In this document: positions 6,264 to 14,884 of the stretch, piece by piece | How the letters are laid out: every line of letters starts with the position of its first letter | Numbering within the stretch: position 1 is the first letter of the stretch | Translations under genes and position numbers: made by a program | Assembly (NCBI GenBank): GCA_018715365.1 | Contig: DVLU01000016.1 | Coordinates: 1 to 35,999, forward strand | DNA from: Candidatus Ornithomonoglobus intestinigallinarum | GTDB lineage: Bacteria > Bacillota > Clostridia > UBA1381 | DNA: 35,999 bases | Reading direction: 5' to 3' | Notes under the pieces: model-generated | Seen by the model: only the letters and a program-made list of their open reading frames with translations | Told to the model about the DNA's origin: nothing | The model's database searches: none

Positions 6264-7898
6264 TTATTCGCGTGTCTGCGCCTCCACGAGATTCTCCCCG
6301 CAGTAGCGTTCGCGAAGCTTCGGTTTTTCTATTTTGCCGGTCGGGTTTCTCGGCACCTCGGCGAAGATTATCCTACGCGGCCTTTTATAGCGCGGAAGAT
6401 CAAGACAAAAGTCGTTTATCTCCTCCTCGGTACACTGACGGTCCGGCTTCAGCTCTATTATCGCGGCGGCAATTTCACCGAGACGATGGTCGGGAAGCCC
6501 TATAACGGCAACATCCTTTATTGCATCGTTTCGTCTCAGGAAATCCTCTATCTGAACGGGATAGAGATTTTCGCCGCCCGATATTATAACGTCCTTTGCG
6601 CGGTCAACAAGATATATAAAGCCGTCCTCATCCTCGCGCGCCATATCGCCTGTTAAAAGCCAGCCGTTGTGCAGCACCTCGTCGGTTGCCTTTTTATCGT
6701 TGTAGTAGCAGGTCATAACGCCGGGGCCCTTAACGGCAAGCTCGCCTACCTCGCCCTGCTTTACCTCATTGCCGTCGCCGTCCACTATTTTTACCTGCCA
6801 GCCGTAGCCCGCTTTGCCTATAGCGCCGACCTTATCTATATTTTCAACGCCGAGATGAACGCAGCCCGGTCCTATCGATTCGCTCAGTCCGTAGTTCGTA
6901 TCGTACTGATGATTCGGGAAATGCTTCTTCCAGCGCTTTATAAGGCTTGGCGGAACAGGCTGGGCGCCTATGTGCATCAGCCGCCATTGGTCAAGGCGGT
7001 AATCGCTTAAATCTATGTCGCCGCGGTCTATTGCGTCAAGAATATCCTGCGCCCACGGAACGAGCAGCCATACGATTGTGCAGCGCTCCTCGGAAACTGC
7101 CCTTAATATCCATTCGGGCTGCGTACCCTTTAAGAGCACGGCCTTGCCGGCCGAAATAAGGCTTCCGAACCAGTGCATTTTTGCGCCCGTATGATAAAGC
7201 GGCGGTATGCAGAGGAATACGTCGTCCTTCGTTTGCCCGTGATGGTTCTGCTCAACGGCCGCGGCGTGCATAAGGCTCGTATGCTTATGAAGTATCGCCT
7301 TCGGGAAACCCGTTGTTCCCGACGAGAAATATATTGCCGCAAAGTCGTCGTCCGTTATATCAACGTCGGGAGCAATGCTCCGCATAAATTTCACGAGATA
7401 ATTATAGCTTTCCGCAAACGTCGGGCATGATTCCCCGACGTAAAATATCTGCTTAACGCGCGGTATCCTTTCAAATATTTCCTCAACGCGTCCTATAAAT
7501 TCAGGTCCGAAAACAAGCATATCCGCTTCCGAAAGCTCAAGACAGTATTTTATTTCCTCTGCGGTGTAGCGGTAATTGAGCGGTACGGCAACGGCTCCCG
7601 CCTTCAGGATACCGAAATATATCGGCAGCCATTCAAGACAGTTCATAAGCAGTATCGCAACCTTGTCGCCCTTCTTTATGCCGCGGCTCAAAATAAGATT
7701 GGCAAAGCGGTTTGCGCGCTTATCAAACTCGAACCAGTTTATTTCACGCCTGCCCGCATTCATCGGGTTCGTTTCGATAAGCGCATATTCGCGCCACGTC
7801 ACCTTCGCGTGCTCCATTACCTTCGGATTTATTTCCACAAGCGCGGTGTCCTGCGGAAATTCCTTTGCGTTTCTTTCCAAAAATTCTGTTATGGGCAT
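6264..7898 (-). CDS. Acyl-CoA synthetase (AMP-forming, ANL superfamily)
   Basis: The 544-residue protein carries the ANL motifs in order: YFSSGTTGFPKA (about 190-201, ATP P-loop), NYGLSESIG (A5), TGDMARED (A7), DRAKDVIISGGENLYP (hinge) and the C-terminal NPTGKIEK with the adenylation Lys (about K522). It activates a carboxylic acid with ATP and transfers it to CoA. The substrate cannot be fixed; relatives are annotated as long-chain fatty-acid, crotonobetaine or aromatic-acid CoA ligases. An insertion at about 22-54 before the usual start of the AMP-binding fold is uncommon. The gene lies 40 bp behind the sodium:solute symporter gene on the same strand with no promoter between. The pair therefore looks like an uptake-and-activation operon for an organic acid. 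Confidence 0.88.
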   Translation of the reverse strand: MPITEFLERNAKEFPQDTALVEINPKVMEHAKVTWREYALIETNPMNAGRREINWFEFDKRANRFANLILSRGIKKGDKVAILLMNCLEWLPIYFGILKAGAVAVPLNYRYTAEEIKYCLELSEADMLVFGPEFIGRVEEIFERIPRVKQIFYVGESCPTFAESYNYLVKFMRSIAPDVDITDDDFAAIYFSSGTTGFPKAILHKHTSLMHAAAVEQNHHGQTKDDVFLCIPPLYHTGAKMHWFGSLISAGKAVLLKGTQPEWILRAVSEERCTIVWLLVPWAQDILDAIDRGDIDLSDYRLDQWRLMHIGAQPVPPSLIKRWKKHFPNHQYDTNYGLSESIGPGCVHLGVENIDKVGAIGKAGYGWQVKIVDGDGNEVKQGEVGELAVKGPGVMTCYYNDKKATDEVLHNGWLLTGDMAREDEDGFIYLVDRAKDVIISGGENLYPVQIEDFLRRNDAIKDVAVIGLPDHRLGEIAAAIIELKPDRQCTEEEINDFCLDLPRYKRPRRIIFAEVPRNPTGKIEKPKLRERYCGENLVEAQTRE

Positions 7899-7938
7899 TT
7901 TTCGTTCCTTCTTTTTATGCTAAGTTTTTTATTTTCAA

Positions 7939-9504
7939 TTACAGGCTTTGATTATTAAATACCTTTGCAAGATGCTTTTCGTCAAAGCGTTTTGTAAACA
8001 GCGATACAACCGGCGTAACCGCAAGCGAAACAGCCATTGCGCCGACGCCCATTTCGGGAGCCTTTGCCGAAGCCGCCTGAAACGCCGTATACACGTCCGA
8101 GCCGGCGGCGTTCATTGCTGTAAGTACAACCGTTGTTACAGCAACCGTCAGAAAGCCGCATATAAGACCTGCCCATGCGCCGGCCTTTGTTATGCGCTTT
8201 GAGTAAATGCCCCATATGTACGGGCCTATAAAGCAGCCTGCGACTATTCCCCAGCTGAACGACATTATGTTTACGATTATGCTTATATTCTGCGTTGCAA
8301 AAACATATGACAGCGCAACGAAAAGTATGCACAAAAAGCGTGTAAGGCGCATTTCCTGCTTCGGCGTGTAGCCCTTGTGCACAACGGGCGCAAGGTCGAT
8401 GGAAATTGCCGACGCCGACGATAAAACGACGGATGACAGTGTTGACATCGACGCCGAAAGCAAAAGCAGCAGTATCACGGCAAGTATTATTATCGTTCCG
8501 AGGTTGCCGCCCAGCGACTGCACAAGCACCGTGGGTATAACGGCATCGTGTCCGCCGGCGGGTAGCTGATTGCCGAGCACAAGCCTTGAAAGCGAGCCGA
8601 TAAAGTACGCGCCTGCGCCTATTATAAGCGCAAAAAGCGTTGAAACGGTCGTTGCCGTTTTTATTGATTTATCGTCCTTTATTGCGTAGTATTTGCTGAC
8701 CATCTGCGGCAGACCCCATGTGCCGAAGCTTGTTAAAAGAATGTTGACGCACAGGAACTTCCATGAGCCGTCGCCGAAAAAGTTCGTAAGCTGCGAGCCC
8801 GTTATCCCGTCGCCGTTATCGGGGATAGCGGCAAGGTTTTGATAAAACTCTCCGAAGCCGCCGACGCTCTTGTTGTTCACTATTGCAACAACCATTGCGA
8901 TAACGCCGAATATCATTATCATTCCCTGGACAAAATCGGTGTACGCCGCGGCAACGTAGCCGCCGAGCATCAGATATATCGCCGTTACAGCAGCGATTAC
9001 AAGCATCCACGTCGATTCCGGTACGCCCGGGAATATTGCGCTGAACATGCTTCCCAGTCCCTTGTAAACGGCAGCCGAATACGGCACCAAAAATATAAAG
9101 ATTATAAGCGCCGACACAACCTTAAACGCGGTTGACGCGTAGCGCCCCTCAAAAAATTCCGGCATTGTTTTTGCGGCAAGCGTATGCGTCATCGAGCGCG
9201 TCCGTTTTGCAAGCAGCTTCCATGCCAGCCAGCAGCCCAAAAACGCGTTTCCTATGCCTATCCAAAGCGAGCCGAGACCTATATCCCAGCCGTGCTTGCC
9301 CGCGTAGCCGATAAAAATTACGGCAGAAAAATAAGAGGTACCGTATGCAAAGGCGCTGACCCAAGGTCCTATATTTCTTCCGCCGAGCAAAAAGCCCTCA
9401 ATTGAATGTGTTCTCCTCCAGCTGAACACACCTATTGCAATCATAAGACATACGAATGCTATAAGTGCGACAACGGTAACACTTTGTGCCAATTCCATAT
9501 TCAT
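7939..9504 (-). CDS. Sodium:solute symporter (SSS family)
   Basis: The 521-residue membrane protein has about 13 hydrophobic segments. It shows the SSS pattern: SIEGFLLGGRNIGPWVSAFAYGTSYFSAVIFIGYAGKHGWDIG near the N-terminus (core helices 1-2) and LLLLLSASMSTLSSVVLSSASAISIDL (about 345-375), whose Ser/Thr-rich helix corresponds to the Na2 sodium site in PutP-type transporters. It imports an organic solute with sodium. Solute choice within PutP, PanF and carboxylate-type members is not readable. Two closely spaced starts (9504, 9498) exist; the first follows GGAAG at normal distance. The co-directional CoA-ligase gene downstream suggests a carboxylate substrate, which is inference. Confidence 0.88.
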   Translation of the reverse strand: MNMELAQSVTVVALIAFVCLMIAIGVFSWRRTHSIEGFLLGGRNIGPWVSAFAYGTSYFSAVIFIGYAGKHGWDIGLGSLWIGIGNAFLGCWLAWKLLAKRTRSMTHTLAAKTMPEFFEGRYASTAFKVVSALIIFIFLVPYSAAVYKGLGSMFSAIFPGVPESTWMLVIAAVTAIYLMLGGYVAAAYTDFVQGMIMIFGVIAMVVAIVNNKSVGGFGEFYQNLAAIPDNGDGITGSQLTNFFGDGSWKFLCVNILLTSFGTWGLPQMVSKYYAIKDDKSIKTATTVSTLFALIIGAGAYFIGSLSRLVLGNQLPAGGHDAVIPTVLVQSLGGNLGTIIILAVILLLLLSASMSTLSSVVLSSASAISIDLAPVVHKGYTPKQEMRLTRFLCILFVALSYVFATQNISIIVNIMSFSWGIVAGCFIGPYIWGIYSKRITKAGAWAGLICGFLTVAVTTVVLTAMNAAGSDVYTAFQAASAKAPEMGVGAMAVSLAVTPVVSLFTKRFDEKHLAKVFNNQSL

Positions 9505-9519
9505 TTTGTTCTTCCGTCC

Positions 9520-9610
9520 TTCCGTTTTACATTTGCGCGGAACGCCCGCGCATAAAATTTTGATTTTTGTTCGCCGGCTCGCAAGCCGCCGTCCATGCTA
9601 CAAATACTAC
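9520..9610 (-). other. Structured leader of the symporter operon
   Basis: Between the promoter and the symporter start, the minus-strand leader contains GCGCGG-GCGTT-CCGCGC (about 9535-9551) and a second GC-rich stem based on GGCGGCT/AGCCGGC (about 9570-9588). No known riboswitch core was recognised. It may only stabilise the message. Confidence 0.3.
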
Positions 9611-9617
9611 AATGGTT

Positions 9618-9626
9618 ATTATATCA
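9618..9626 (-). promoter_or_regulatory. Extended -10 promoter of the symporter/CoA-ligase operon
   Basis: TGATATAAT on the minus strand is a perfect extended -10 (TGnTATAAT). No good -35 lies 17 bp upstream (TTTATT is present), which is typical of extended -10 promoters. It implies a leader of about 105 bases. Confidence 0.5.
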
Positions 9627-9684
9627 CATGTGTTTTAAAAAATAAAGTGTTTTTTATAATTTTGTAAATACTGTACAGCTTATA

Positions 9685-9728
9685 AGCGGCGGTATTGTGA
9701 AATATGTATATTAGACCATACCGCCGCT
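9685..9728 (-). terminator. Strong hairpin downstream of the GH35 gene
   Basis: AGCGGCGGTAT (9685-9695) pairs perfectly with ATACCGCCGCT (9718-9728), 20 bp after the GH35 stop. The loop is 22 bases and no T run follows, so it is an atypical terminator or a 3'-end stabiliser. Confidence 0.45.
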
Positions 9729-9748
9729 CAATATTGCTTTTTAAATTC

Positions 9749-11797
9749 TTAAAATTCCCTGTAAAAATCGTCTTTCATTTCCGATACGCCGAGATAACAT
9801 TCCCTGCCGTACAGCATCGATGCGGGTATCCGCCACGGTCTGCCGTAATAATAGCAGTCGGCGACAAGCTCGCCGTCGGCGTATATCTGTGCCGCATCTC
9901 CTTTAAAATCTATTTCGACAAATCCATCGCCGCCCGTAACGGTTATGCGGCTCCATTTTATTTCGCGTGCGCCGCCGATATTCAGCTCGCCGATATATTT
10001 TGCGGCAAAGCCCGGCTGCTCCGCATCGCGTAATATAACGCCCGCCCTGCTCGCGGTTCCCGGAACGATTACCGTGTCAAAATCGCGTCCGTTCCAGCGC
10101 CTGCACGATATGCCGCCGGAAACGGAGCGTATTTTTCCGTCACATTCATACAGGTCGCAGTCCTCGCCTATATAAATATATCCGCCTAAGCGCCTGATAT
10201 ATCTTGCGGCGTTCCACGGGACGGTTATTATTTTAAATTTCCCGCATTCCCTGACCGATATTCTGTCGGAGGGCGCAGTTATTTTCTCGCAGTTTTTAAA
10301 TTTATACACCGGTTCAACGCTGTCTATTGCCGCAAAGAAATATGCGTCCCTGTCGAAGCATATCGGCTGCGCCGTTGCGTATTCGAGCAGCCGCGAACCG
10401 AGCTTTATGTTAAACGGCATAAAAAAGCTTACGCCGCCGCGAATATCTATCGGCGGGAACACAACAGAACCCGTGTCTATTTCGGCGCCCTCAACGTCGT
10501 CAAGCCTGCCGCCGCGAAGGTAATGATTTATAAACACAAACCCGCCTTCGCCGTTTGTGCGCATCATGTATCTTAAGCTGTGCGTGTTTGTTGGCACAAC
10601 GCGCCGCTCCGAGGGCACCGCTTCCATCGGGGCAAGTATGCTGCCGAAATCCCGGACAAATAAATGCAGGAGATTCAGAAGCCTGTACTGCTCCCTTATT
10701 TCGCCGTATTCGGATATGGGCGCCTGAAAATCGTAGGACAGTATCGGATAATCGTTCGGATAGCCCGTTTCGCGCGATTCGTTAAGCGTTGAAAGGCGTC
10801 CGAGCTTGTTTGTGCCGCCGTGATACATATAATAGCCGACAAGATTATTGCCGCTGCCCAACTTCACAAGCGACAGCGCGTAAATATCCATGCCGCTTAT
10901 TATCGGGCGGCGGTGATGCGTTATTTGTATTCCGCCGCCGAGCTCGCACGTCGCAAACGGGTATCTCTCATACGGCAGCCGCCATTCGCTGCTGTCATCG
11001 CCTATTATATCCATGCCTATTGCCGTATCGTTGCGCATTTTATTAAAACAGTAATGCGGCGAAGGCGGCAGCGGGTTTTTATGCTGCTCCCACGGCGCTT
11101 CGGGATACGCGCCGAAAACGGGCACAACCTCATCCACGGGTATACGTGCGCCGTTTACGCTGTTCCAGCCGGTGACGGTATATATCGGAACGTCTATGCC
11201 CGTCCCCTTCGCGATTTCCTTAAGCTTTGCAAGATGCTCCGGATTATCGGTAAGCTCGTTTTCAAGCTGGACGCCTATAATATTCCCGCCGTCCTTATAC
11301 AGCAGTCCTTTTATCTGCCTGTATATTTCCGAAAACCACCGCTCAACCTTTGACAGATATTCAGCGTCGTTCGTTCTTGTATTGTATTTTAATATCCAGT
11401 CCGGAAAACCGCCGTTTCTGCATTCGCCGTGCGCCCACGGGCCTATGCGCAGAAACACGTCAAGCCCGGCTTTTTTACATTCCTCAACAAACCTGCGTAT
11501 ATCCCGGTCGCCGGTAAAATCAAACGCGTTTTCTATCTCCTCATGGTAATTCCAAAAAAGATACGTTGAAACTATATTCACGCCGCCGGCCTTTATTTTG
11601 CAAAGCTCCTCATACCAATGCTCGCTTTTGCAGCGCGAGAAATGAAACTCTCCCATAACGCCTATCCACGGCTTGCCGCCGCGTTCAAAATAAAGGCTCG
11701 TAACGTCTATACGCTCACCCGACGGCGATTTGCCGCCGAGATTTAAATGGCCGCGCATAACTCCCAAACTTTCATAAGGTCTGAATTTGTATACCAT
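9749..11797 (-). CDS. GH35-type beta-galactosidase (glycoside hydrolase)
   Basis: The 682-residue protein has a GH35-like TIM barrel. GEFHFSRCKSEHWYEELCKIKAGGVNIVSTYLFWNYHE (about 49-86) and FLRIGPWAHGECRNGGFPDW (about 115-134) are the family hallmarks. The acid/base is probably the second Glu of VQLENE (E181) and the nucleophile the Glu of PFATCELGGG (E285). The C-terminal half is beta-rich and resembles accessory jelly-roll domains. There is no signal peptide, so it acts inside the cell on imported oligosaccharides. Substrate specificity (beta-1,3 versus beta-1,4 galactoside) cannot be told. The start is preceded by GGGGGAAAG. It lies 25 bp behind galM on the same strand and is likely co-transcribed; the mutarotase would process the released beta-galactose. 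Confidence 0.85.
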   Translation of the reverse strand: MVYKFRPYESLGVMRGHLNLGGKSPSGERIDVTSLYFERGGKPWIGVMGEFHFSRCKSEHWYEELCKIKAGGVNIVSTYLFWNYHEEIENAFDFTGDRDIRRFVEECKKAGLDVFLRIGPWAHGECRNGGFPDWILKYNTRTNDAEYLSKVERWFSEIYRQIKGLLYKDGGNIIGVQLENELTDNPEHLAKLKEIAKGTGIDVPIYTVTGWNSVNGARIPVDEVVPVFGAYPEAPWEQHKNPLPPSPHYCFNKMRNDTAIGMDIIGDDSSEWRLPYERYPFATCELGGGIQITHHRRPIISGMDIYALSLVKLGSGNNLVGYYMYHGGTNKLGRLSTLNESRETGYPNDYPILSYDFQAPISEYGEIREQYRLLNLLHLFVRDFGSILAPMEAVPSERRVVPTNTHSLRYMMRTNGEGGFVFINHYLRGGRLDDVEGAEIDTGSVVFPPIDIRGGVSFFMPFNIKLGSRLLEYATAQPICFDRDAYFFAAIDSVEPVYKFKNCEKITAPSDRISVRECGKFKIITVPWNAARYIRRLGGYIYIGEDCDLYECDGKIRSVSGGISCRRWNGRDFDTVIVPGTASRAGVILRDAEQPGFAAKYIGELNIGGAREIKWSRITVTGGDGFVEIDFKGDAAQIYADGELVADCYYYGRPWRIPASMLYGRECYLGVSEMKDDFYREF

Positions 11798-11822
11798 ATC
11801 ACTTTCCCCCGTTATGCGCAGC

Positions 11823-12866
11823 TTACTTTACCGAAAATACGTATTCCGTTACCGTTTCGTATATCTCGCCCTTATTTAAAACAGGGCCGGGATAATGGCT
11901 GTGCGCCATTGCGTTGGGGAAGCACTGCGTTTCAAGGCAGAAGGCGTTGTGCGTCCCGTATGACGCTCCGTCCTTATATTCCCCTTCGCTAAGCATATTC
12001 GCCGTATAGAGCTGCACGGCGCTTTGATCCGAGCGAACCTCCATCGTTATGCCGGTTTTCGGGCACGACGCAACGGCAAACGTCCTGAAGCCCCTGCCTT
12101 CAACGGCAAAATTATGGTCAAAGCCGCCCACAAGCTTTACCTGGTCAAAATCAGCGTTTATATCCTGCCCTATGGGCTTCGGCGCTCTGAAATCAAACGG
12201 CGTACCCGTTACGGAAAGCACCTCGCCCGTCGGCATTCCCTCGTCGTCGTTCGGCGTATAGAAGCCGGAATTCAGCTGAAGGACCTGGTCGTAAATTTTT
12301 CCCGACGAATGCCCGCCCAAATTGAAATAGCTGTGGTTTGTGAGATTGCAGACAGTATCCTTGTCGCAAACGGCCCTGTAATGGATCCTTAACCCGTTTT
12401 CCTTTGTCAGCGTATATGTAACGTTTACCGTGAGCGTTCCGGGGAAGCCCTCGTCGTTATCATGCGATACAAGCTCGAGCTCAAGGCGCGGCTCAGCTCC
12501 GTCAAAAGCGTTTGCCTCCCATATTTTTTTATCAAAGCCGGAAACGCCGCCGTGAAGGCTGTTTCTGCCCTCGTTTATGCCCACGTGATATTCGGCTCCG
12601 TTAAGCTCGAATTCGCCGTTCTTTATACGGTTTGCATGGCGCCCTATGAGCGCGCCGAGATAGCCGTCGTTTGTTTCGTAATCGCCAATGCCGGTGCGTC
12701 CCAATACGACGTCTGTTTTTGTGCCGTCGGCGCCTGCTACGTAAAGGGCGCGGATTATTCCGCCCATATCCAATATCTCAGCCGAAAGGCCTCTCTCATT
12801 ATCAAGTACGTAGCAGTAAACGTCGCCCGCTTCCGCCGTACCGAAAAAACGTTTTTCTATTGACAT
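11823..12866 (-). CDS. galM: Aldose 1-epimerase (galactose mutarotase)
   Basis: The 347-residue protein matches the GalM family in length and motifs: GRHANRI (75-81), NSLHGG with H105, the catalytic acid H178 in NLTNHSYFNLGG, and the catalytic base E312 in FCLETQCFPNA. It interconverts alpha and beta anomers of galactose or glucose in the cytoplasm, feeding galactokinase. The start is well supported by GGAGG five bases upstream. It is first gene of an operon with the GH35 enzyme, driven by a consensus promoter. No galK, galT or galE lies in the window. Confidence 0.95.
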   Translation of the reverse strand: MSIEKRFFGTAEAGDVYCYVLDNERGLSAEILDMGGIIRALYVAGADGTKTDVVLGRTGIGDYETNDGYLGALIGRHANRIKNGEFELNGAEYHVGINEGRNSLHGGVSGFDKKIWEANAFDGAEPRLELELVSHDNDEGFPGTLTVNVTYTLTKENGLRIHYRAVCDKDTVCNLTNHSYFNLGGHSSGKIYDQVLQLNSGFYTPNDDEGMPTGEVLSVTGTPFDFRAPKPIGQDINADFDQVKLVGGFDHNFAVEGRGFRTFAVASCPKTGITMEVRSDQSAVQLYTANMLSEGEYKDGASYGTHNAFCLETQCFPNAMAHSHYPGPVLNKGEIYETVTEYVFSVK

Positions 12867-12913
12867 AAATTCCTCCGTTTCCGCCGCCCGTGCGGCTTTT
12901 TTTGTTTGTAATT

Positions 12914-12942
12914 ATTATATACAAAGAGGTCGTCAATGTCAA
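12914..12942 (-). promoter_or_regulatory. SigA promoter of the galM-GH35 operon
   Basis: On the minus strand TTGACA (12942-12937), 17-bp spacer and TATAAT (12919-12914), a perfect consensus. The gene-free stretch 12867-13222 holds this promoter, an AT-rich spacer and the palindromic repeat copy B. No sugar-regulator operator was recognised. Confidence 0.85.
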
Positions 12943-13007
12943 TGATAGTTTTTTAATATTTTATAATTATTTTTAAAAAGAGAACCTATACTATTAAAAA
13001 ATCTCAT

Positions 13008-13203
13008 AGGGCTGTTCGATTTTAGATGCAGAACGGACGAAACGCACCCGACGGCGTGTTGGCACCGCGCAAGATGGCGCGGACGACCGAAGGTCGGCTT
13101 TCGGCTTTTGCCGAAAGTGCTGAAAAGTTCACTCCGAGCGGTGCGTTTTGTTCGTAGGTAAACAGCGAAGCTGTTTGGCGGTCTGCGCTAAAAGCGACAG
13201 CCC
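13008..13203. repeat. Nested palindromic repeat, copy B (inverted core, enlarged)
   Basis: A 196-bp element ends 20 bp past the stop of the SPOCS/LysM gene. Its outer arms match copy A (4596-4735) in reverse complement: AGGGCTGTTCGATTTTAGATGCAGAACGGAC at one end and the GGTCTGCGCTAAAAGCGACAGCCC type sequence at the other, each with only a few differences. The core between AAACGCACC (13040-13048) and GGTGCGTTT (13140-13148), however, matches copy A in the direct orientation. The core is also longer, with extra hairpins: CGACC/GGTCG (about 13084-13097) and CTTTCGGC/GCCGAAAG (about 13099-13118). The side hairpin is AAACAGC-GAA-GCTGTTT (13160-13176), shorter than in A but in the equivalent place and still fully paired. 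Confidence 0.8.
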
Positions 13204-13222
13204 GGTTCGATTTTCCGGTATA

Positions 13223-14788
13223 TTATTTCCCGGGTATAAGCAGTCTCATGCCCGTCTTCAGCGTATCGTCGTCAAGCTCGTTAAATTCGATTATTGCGCC
13301 GCACGGCACGCCGTAATGCTTTGCTATATCCCAGAGCGTATCGCCGCCGCGGACGAAATAAACGACTATCCTGCTTTCGCGGCCCGCCGCTTCGCCGCAC
13401 TGCTGCACGTCGGTTATAAGCTCTATCGTTTGCCTGCGCTCAAGCTCGGCGTTTATTGCAAGTATACAGCGGAGCTCCGCTTCGCCCGCCGAATTTAAGC
13501 TGTAGCCTATATGCTTTATTTCGGCCTTCAGCTTCGGCTCGGAATTCACGTCGCCGCCGCTGCATTCGAGCGCGTAGCTGAACGGAATGTTTTTCTTTAT
13601 GCTGCAAACGGGGCTTTCCGCGCTTTCCGAAATATAAAGCACGCACGTTTCAAGCCTGCCCTCGCAAAGCAGCTTTCGGCCTTCGCGTCCCACTTTTGTT
13701 ATATGCGGCTTTGCAATGACGTTATATACGCTTGCGATTTCCGGCGCTCCCTCCGGCAGCTCGATCGATTCGCGTATTGTATTCTGCATGGCAGGGCTTG
13801 CGGCGCACTCCGTTATTTCCGCATGCTCGGTTTCAAGCCTTGTTTCCTTATACGGGATATAGCAGTCCTCTATCATATCGAGCTCAAGCGTTTCCGCGGC
13901 CTTAAGCTGAGCCGTTACGGTAACCGAAACGGCAGCTTCTCTCAAATCGCCGTCAACGTCCTCCTCGATTGTTACGCCGCCCTCTTCAAGACGGTATCCT
14001 ATATCGCATACGCTGTCCTCCGTCATTTCCTCAATATCCCATACCTCCGTAAACGGCAGCTCACATTCGCAGTGGTCCGTTTCGCCGTCCGCATCGGTAT
14101 ACAGAATACATACCGTTACGGTACCTTTTGCGGCAACGCGTCCCGCCATTGCCTTGTATTCGGTATCCGTTACGGAATAATCGGCCTTCAGTATTTCGCC
14201 GAAGGAGCTCTGCCCCGACCGGAGCGCAGCCCTGCCGCGCACCGGGAATACAAATTCGCCCATGCCGGTACTGTTTTTCAGCGTTACGGTGCGCCGCTTT
14301 ATTTCCGGCGCGGGGCACGTCTTTTCACCGGCGTCGGAGGCGTCGTATTCTATATCGACAGCTATATCCACGGGCGTTACGCGTATTATTTCGTAATCGA
14401 ACGAAACGGCAGCCTTAAGCCGCAGCTTGCGGCTGTTTAAAAGCGAAAATTCCGCGCGCTCAACGCTGCATTCCGTCATTGCCGTATCGGACGCGATTAT
14501 ATCCTTGTTTGCTATCTCCTCCTCAAAATCAAACGACGCGCCTATACTCTTCACGCAGCGGCGTTCGCTGTCCGGTATATAAAGTATTTTAAAATCGACG
14601 CGCCCGCAAAGGCGGAGCAAGCCATCGGATACCTCCTTGTCCGTTATGCACGAAACGGCGTCAACCTGCAAAACCTTTAATATATCGGGCTTTGTGTCGG
14701 GGACTATAACGTCGCCCTCCACAAGCCTTTGCGTTGCCGCCGCGGCGACGGCAGTGTTAAGTCTTATATTTTCCTTAAGCATTTCCAT
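13223..14788 (-). CDS. SPOCS (DUF3794) and LysM domain protein, sporulation-associated
   Basis: The 521-residue protein has about three SPOCS-type beta-rich repeats (about 25-120, 170-270 and 330-450). A C-terminal LysM domain follows (about 470-521: VRGGDTLWDIAKHYGVPCGAIIEFN...GMRLLIPGK), which binds peptidoglycan-like glycans. There is no signal peptide or membrane segment. DUF3794/LysM proteins are confined to endospore formers and are thought to assemble at the spore surface from the mother cell. The ATG at 14788 was preferred to one 15 codons upstream because GAAAGGAAG precedes it and family members start near MEMLKENI. A SigE-like promoter lies upstream. No cognate spore-coat neighbour is adjacent. 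Confidence 0.88.
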   Translation of the reverse strand: MEMLKENIRLNTAVAAAATQRLVEGDVIVPDTKPDILKVLQVDAVSCITDKEVSDGLLRLCGRVDFKILYIPDSERRCVKSIGASFDFEEEIANKDIIASDTAMTECSVERAEFSLLNSRKLRLKAAVSFDYEIIRVTPVDIAVDIEYDASDAGEKTCPAPEIKRRTVTLKNSTGMGEFVFPVRGRAALRSGQSSFGEILKADYSVTDTEYKAMAGRVAAKGTVTVCILYTDADGETDHCECELPFTEVWDIEEMTEDSVCDIGYRLEEGGVTIEEDVDGDLREAAVSVTVTAQLKAAETLELDMIEDCYIPYKETRLETEHAEITECAASPAMQNTIRESIELPEGAPEIASVYNVIAKPHITKVGREGRKLLCEGRLETCVLYISESAESPVCSIKKNIPFSYALECSGGDVNSEPKLKAEIKHIGYSLNSAGEAELRCILAINAELERRQTIELITDVQQCGEAAGRESRIVVYFVRGGDTLWDIAKHYGVPCGAIIEFNELDDDTLKTGMRLLIPGK

Positions 14789-14833
14789 GTTCGGTTTCTT
14801 CCTTTCATATATGATTACGGCGGAAAATTTCAT

Positions 14834-14865
14834 AAAAAAAATCTCACAGTAAATACTATGAGATT
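14834..14865 (-). terminator. Terminator of the rhamnulokinase-family gene
   Basis: AATCTCA (14840-14846) pairs with TGAGATT (14859-14865), with further pairing inside. On the minus strand the stem is followed by eight T (14841-14834). It lies about 20 bp after the kinase stop and is a good intrinsic terminator. Confidence 0.75.
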
Positions 14866-14882
14866 CTTTTTTAATATATGAC
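14853..14882 (-). promoter_or_regulatory. Candidate SigE-type sporulation promoter for the SPOCS/LysM gene
   Basis: On the minus strand GTCATA (14882-14877), 16 bp and CATAGTAT (14860-14853). The Bacillus subtilis SigE consensus is ATA, 16-18 bp, CATACAnT. The spacing fits and most bases match. It overlaps the upstream gene's terminator hairpin. The leader would be about 55 bases. Because the motif is short and AT-rich it could be chance, but it fits the sporulation role of the gene. Confidence 0.4.
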
Positions 14883-14884
14883 GG

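Noticed and set aside
9520..9610. A known riboswitch in the symporter leader
   Set aside because: The leader is GC-rich and folds, but no conserved core of a riboswitch class I know was found, so it is listed only as a structured leader.
13511..14440. 309-codon open frame on the plus strand
   Set aside because: It lies wholly antisense to the SPOCS/LysM gene. Its translation is rich in Arg, Tyr, Cys and Phe with no recognisable motif, and there is no ribosome-binding site. It is a by-product of codon bias in the real gene.
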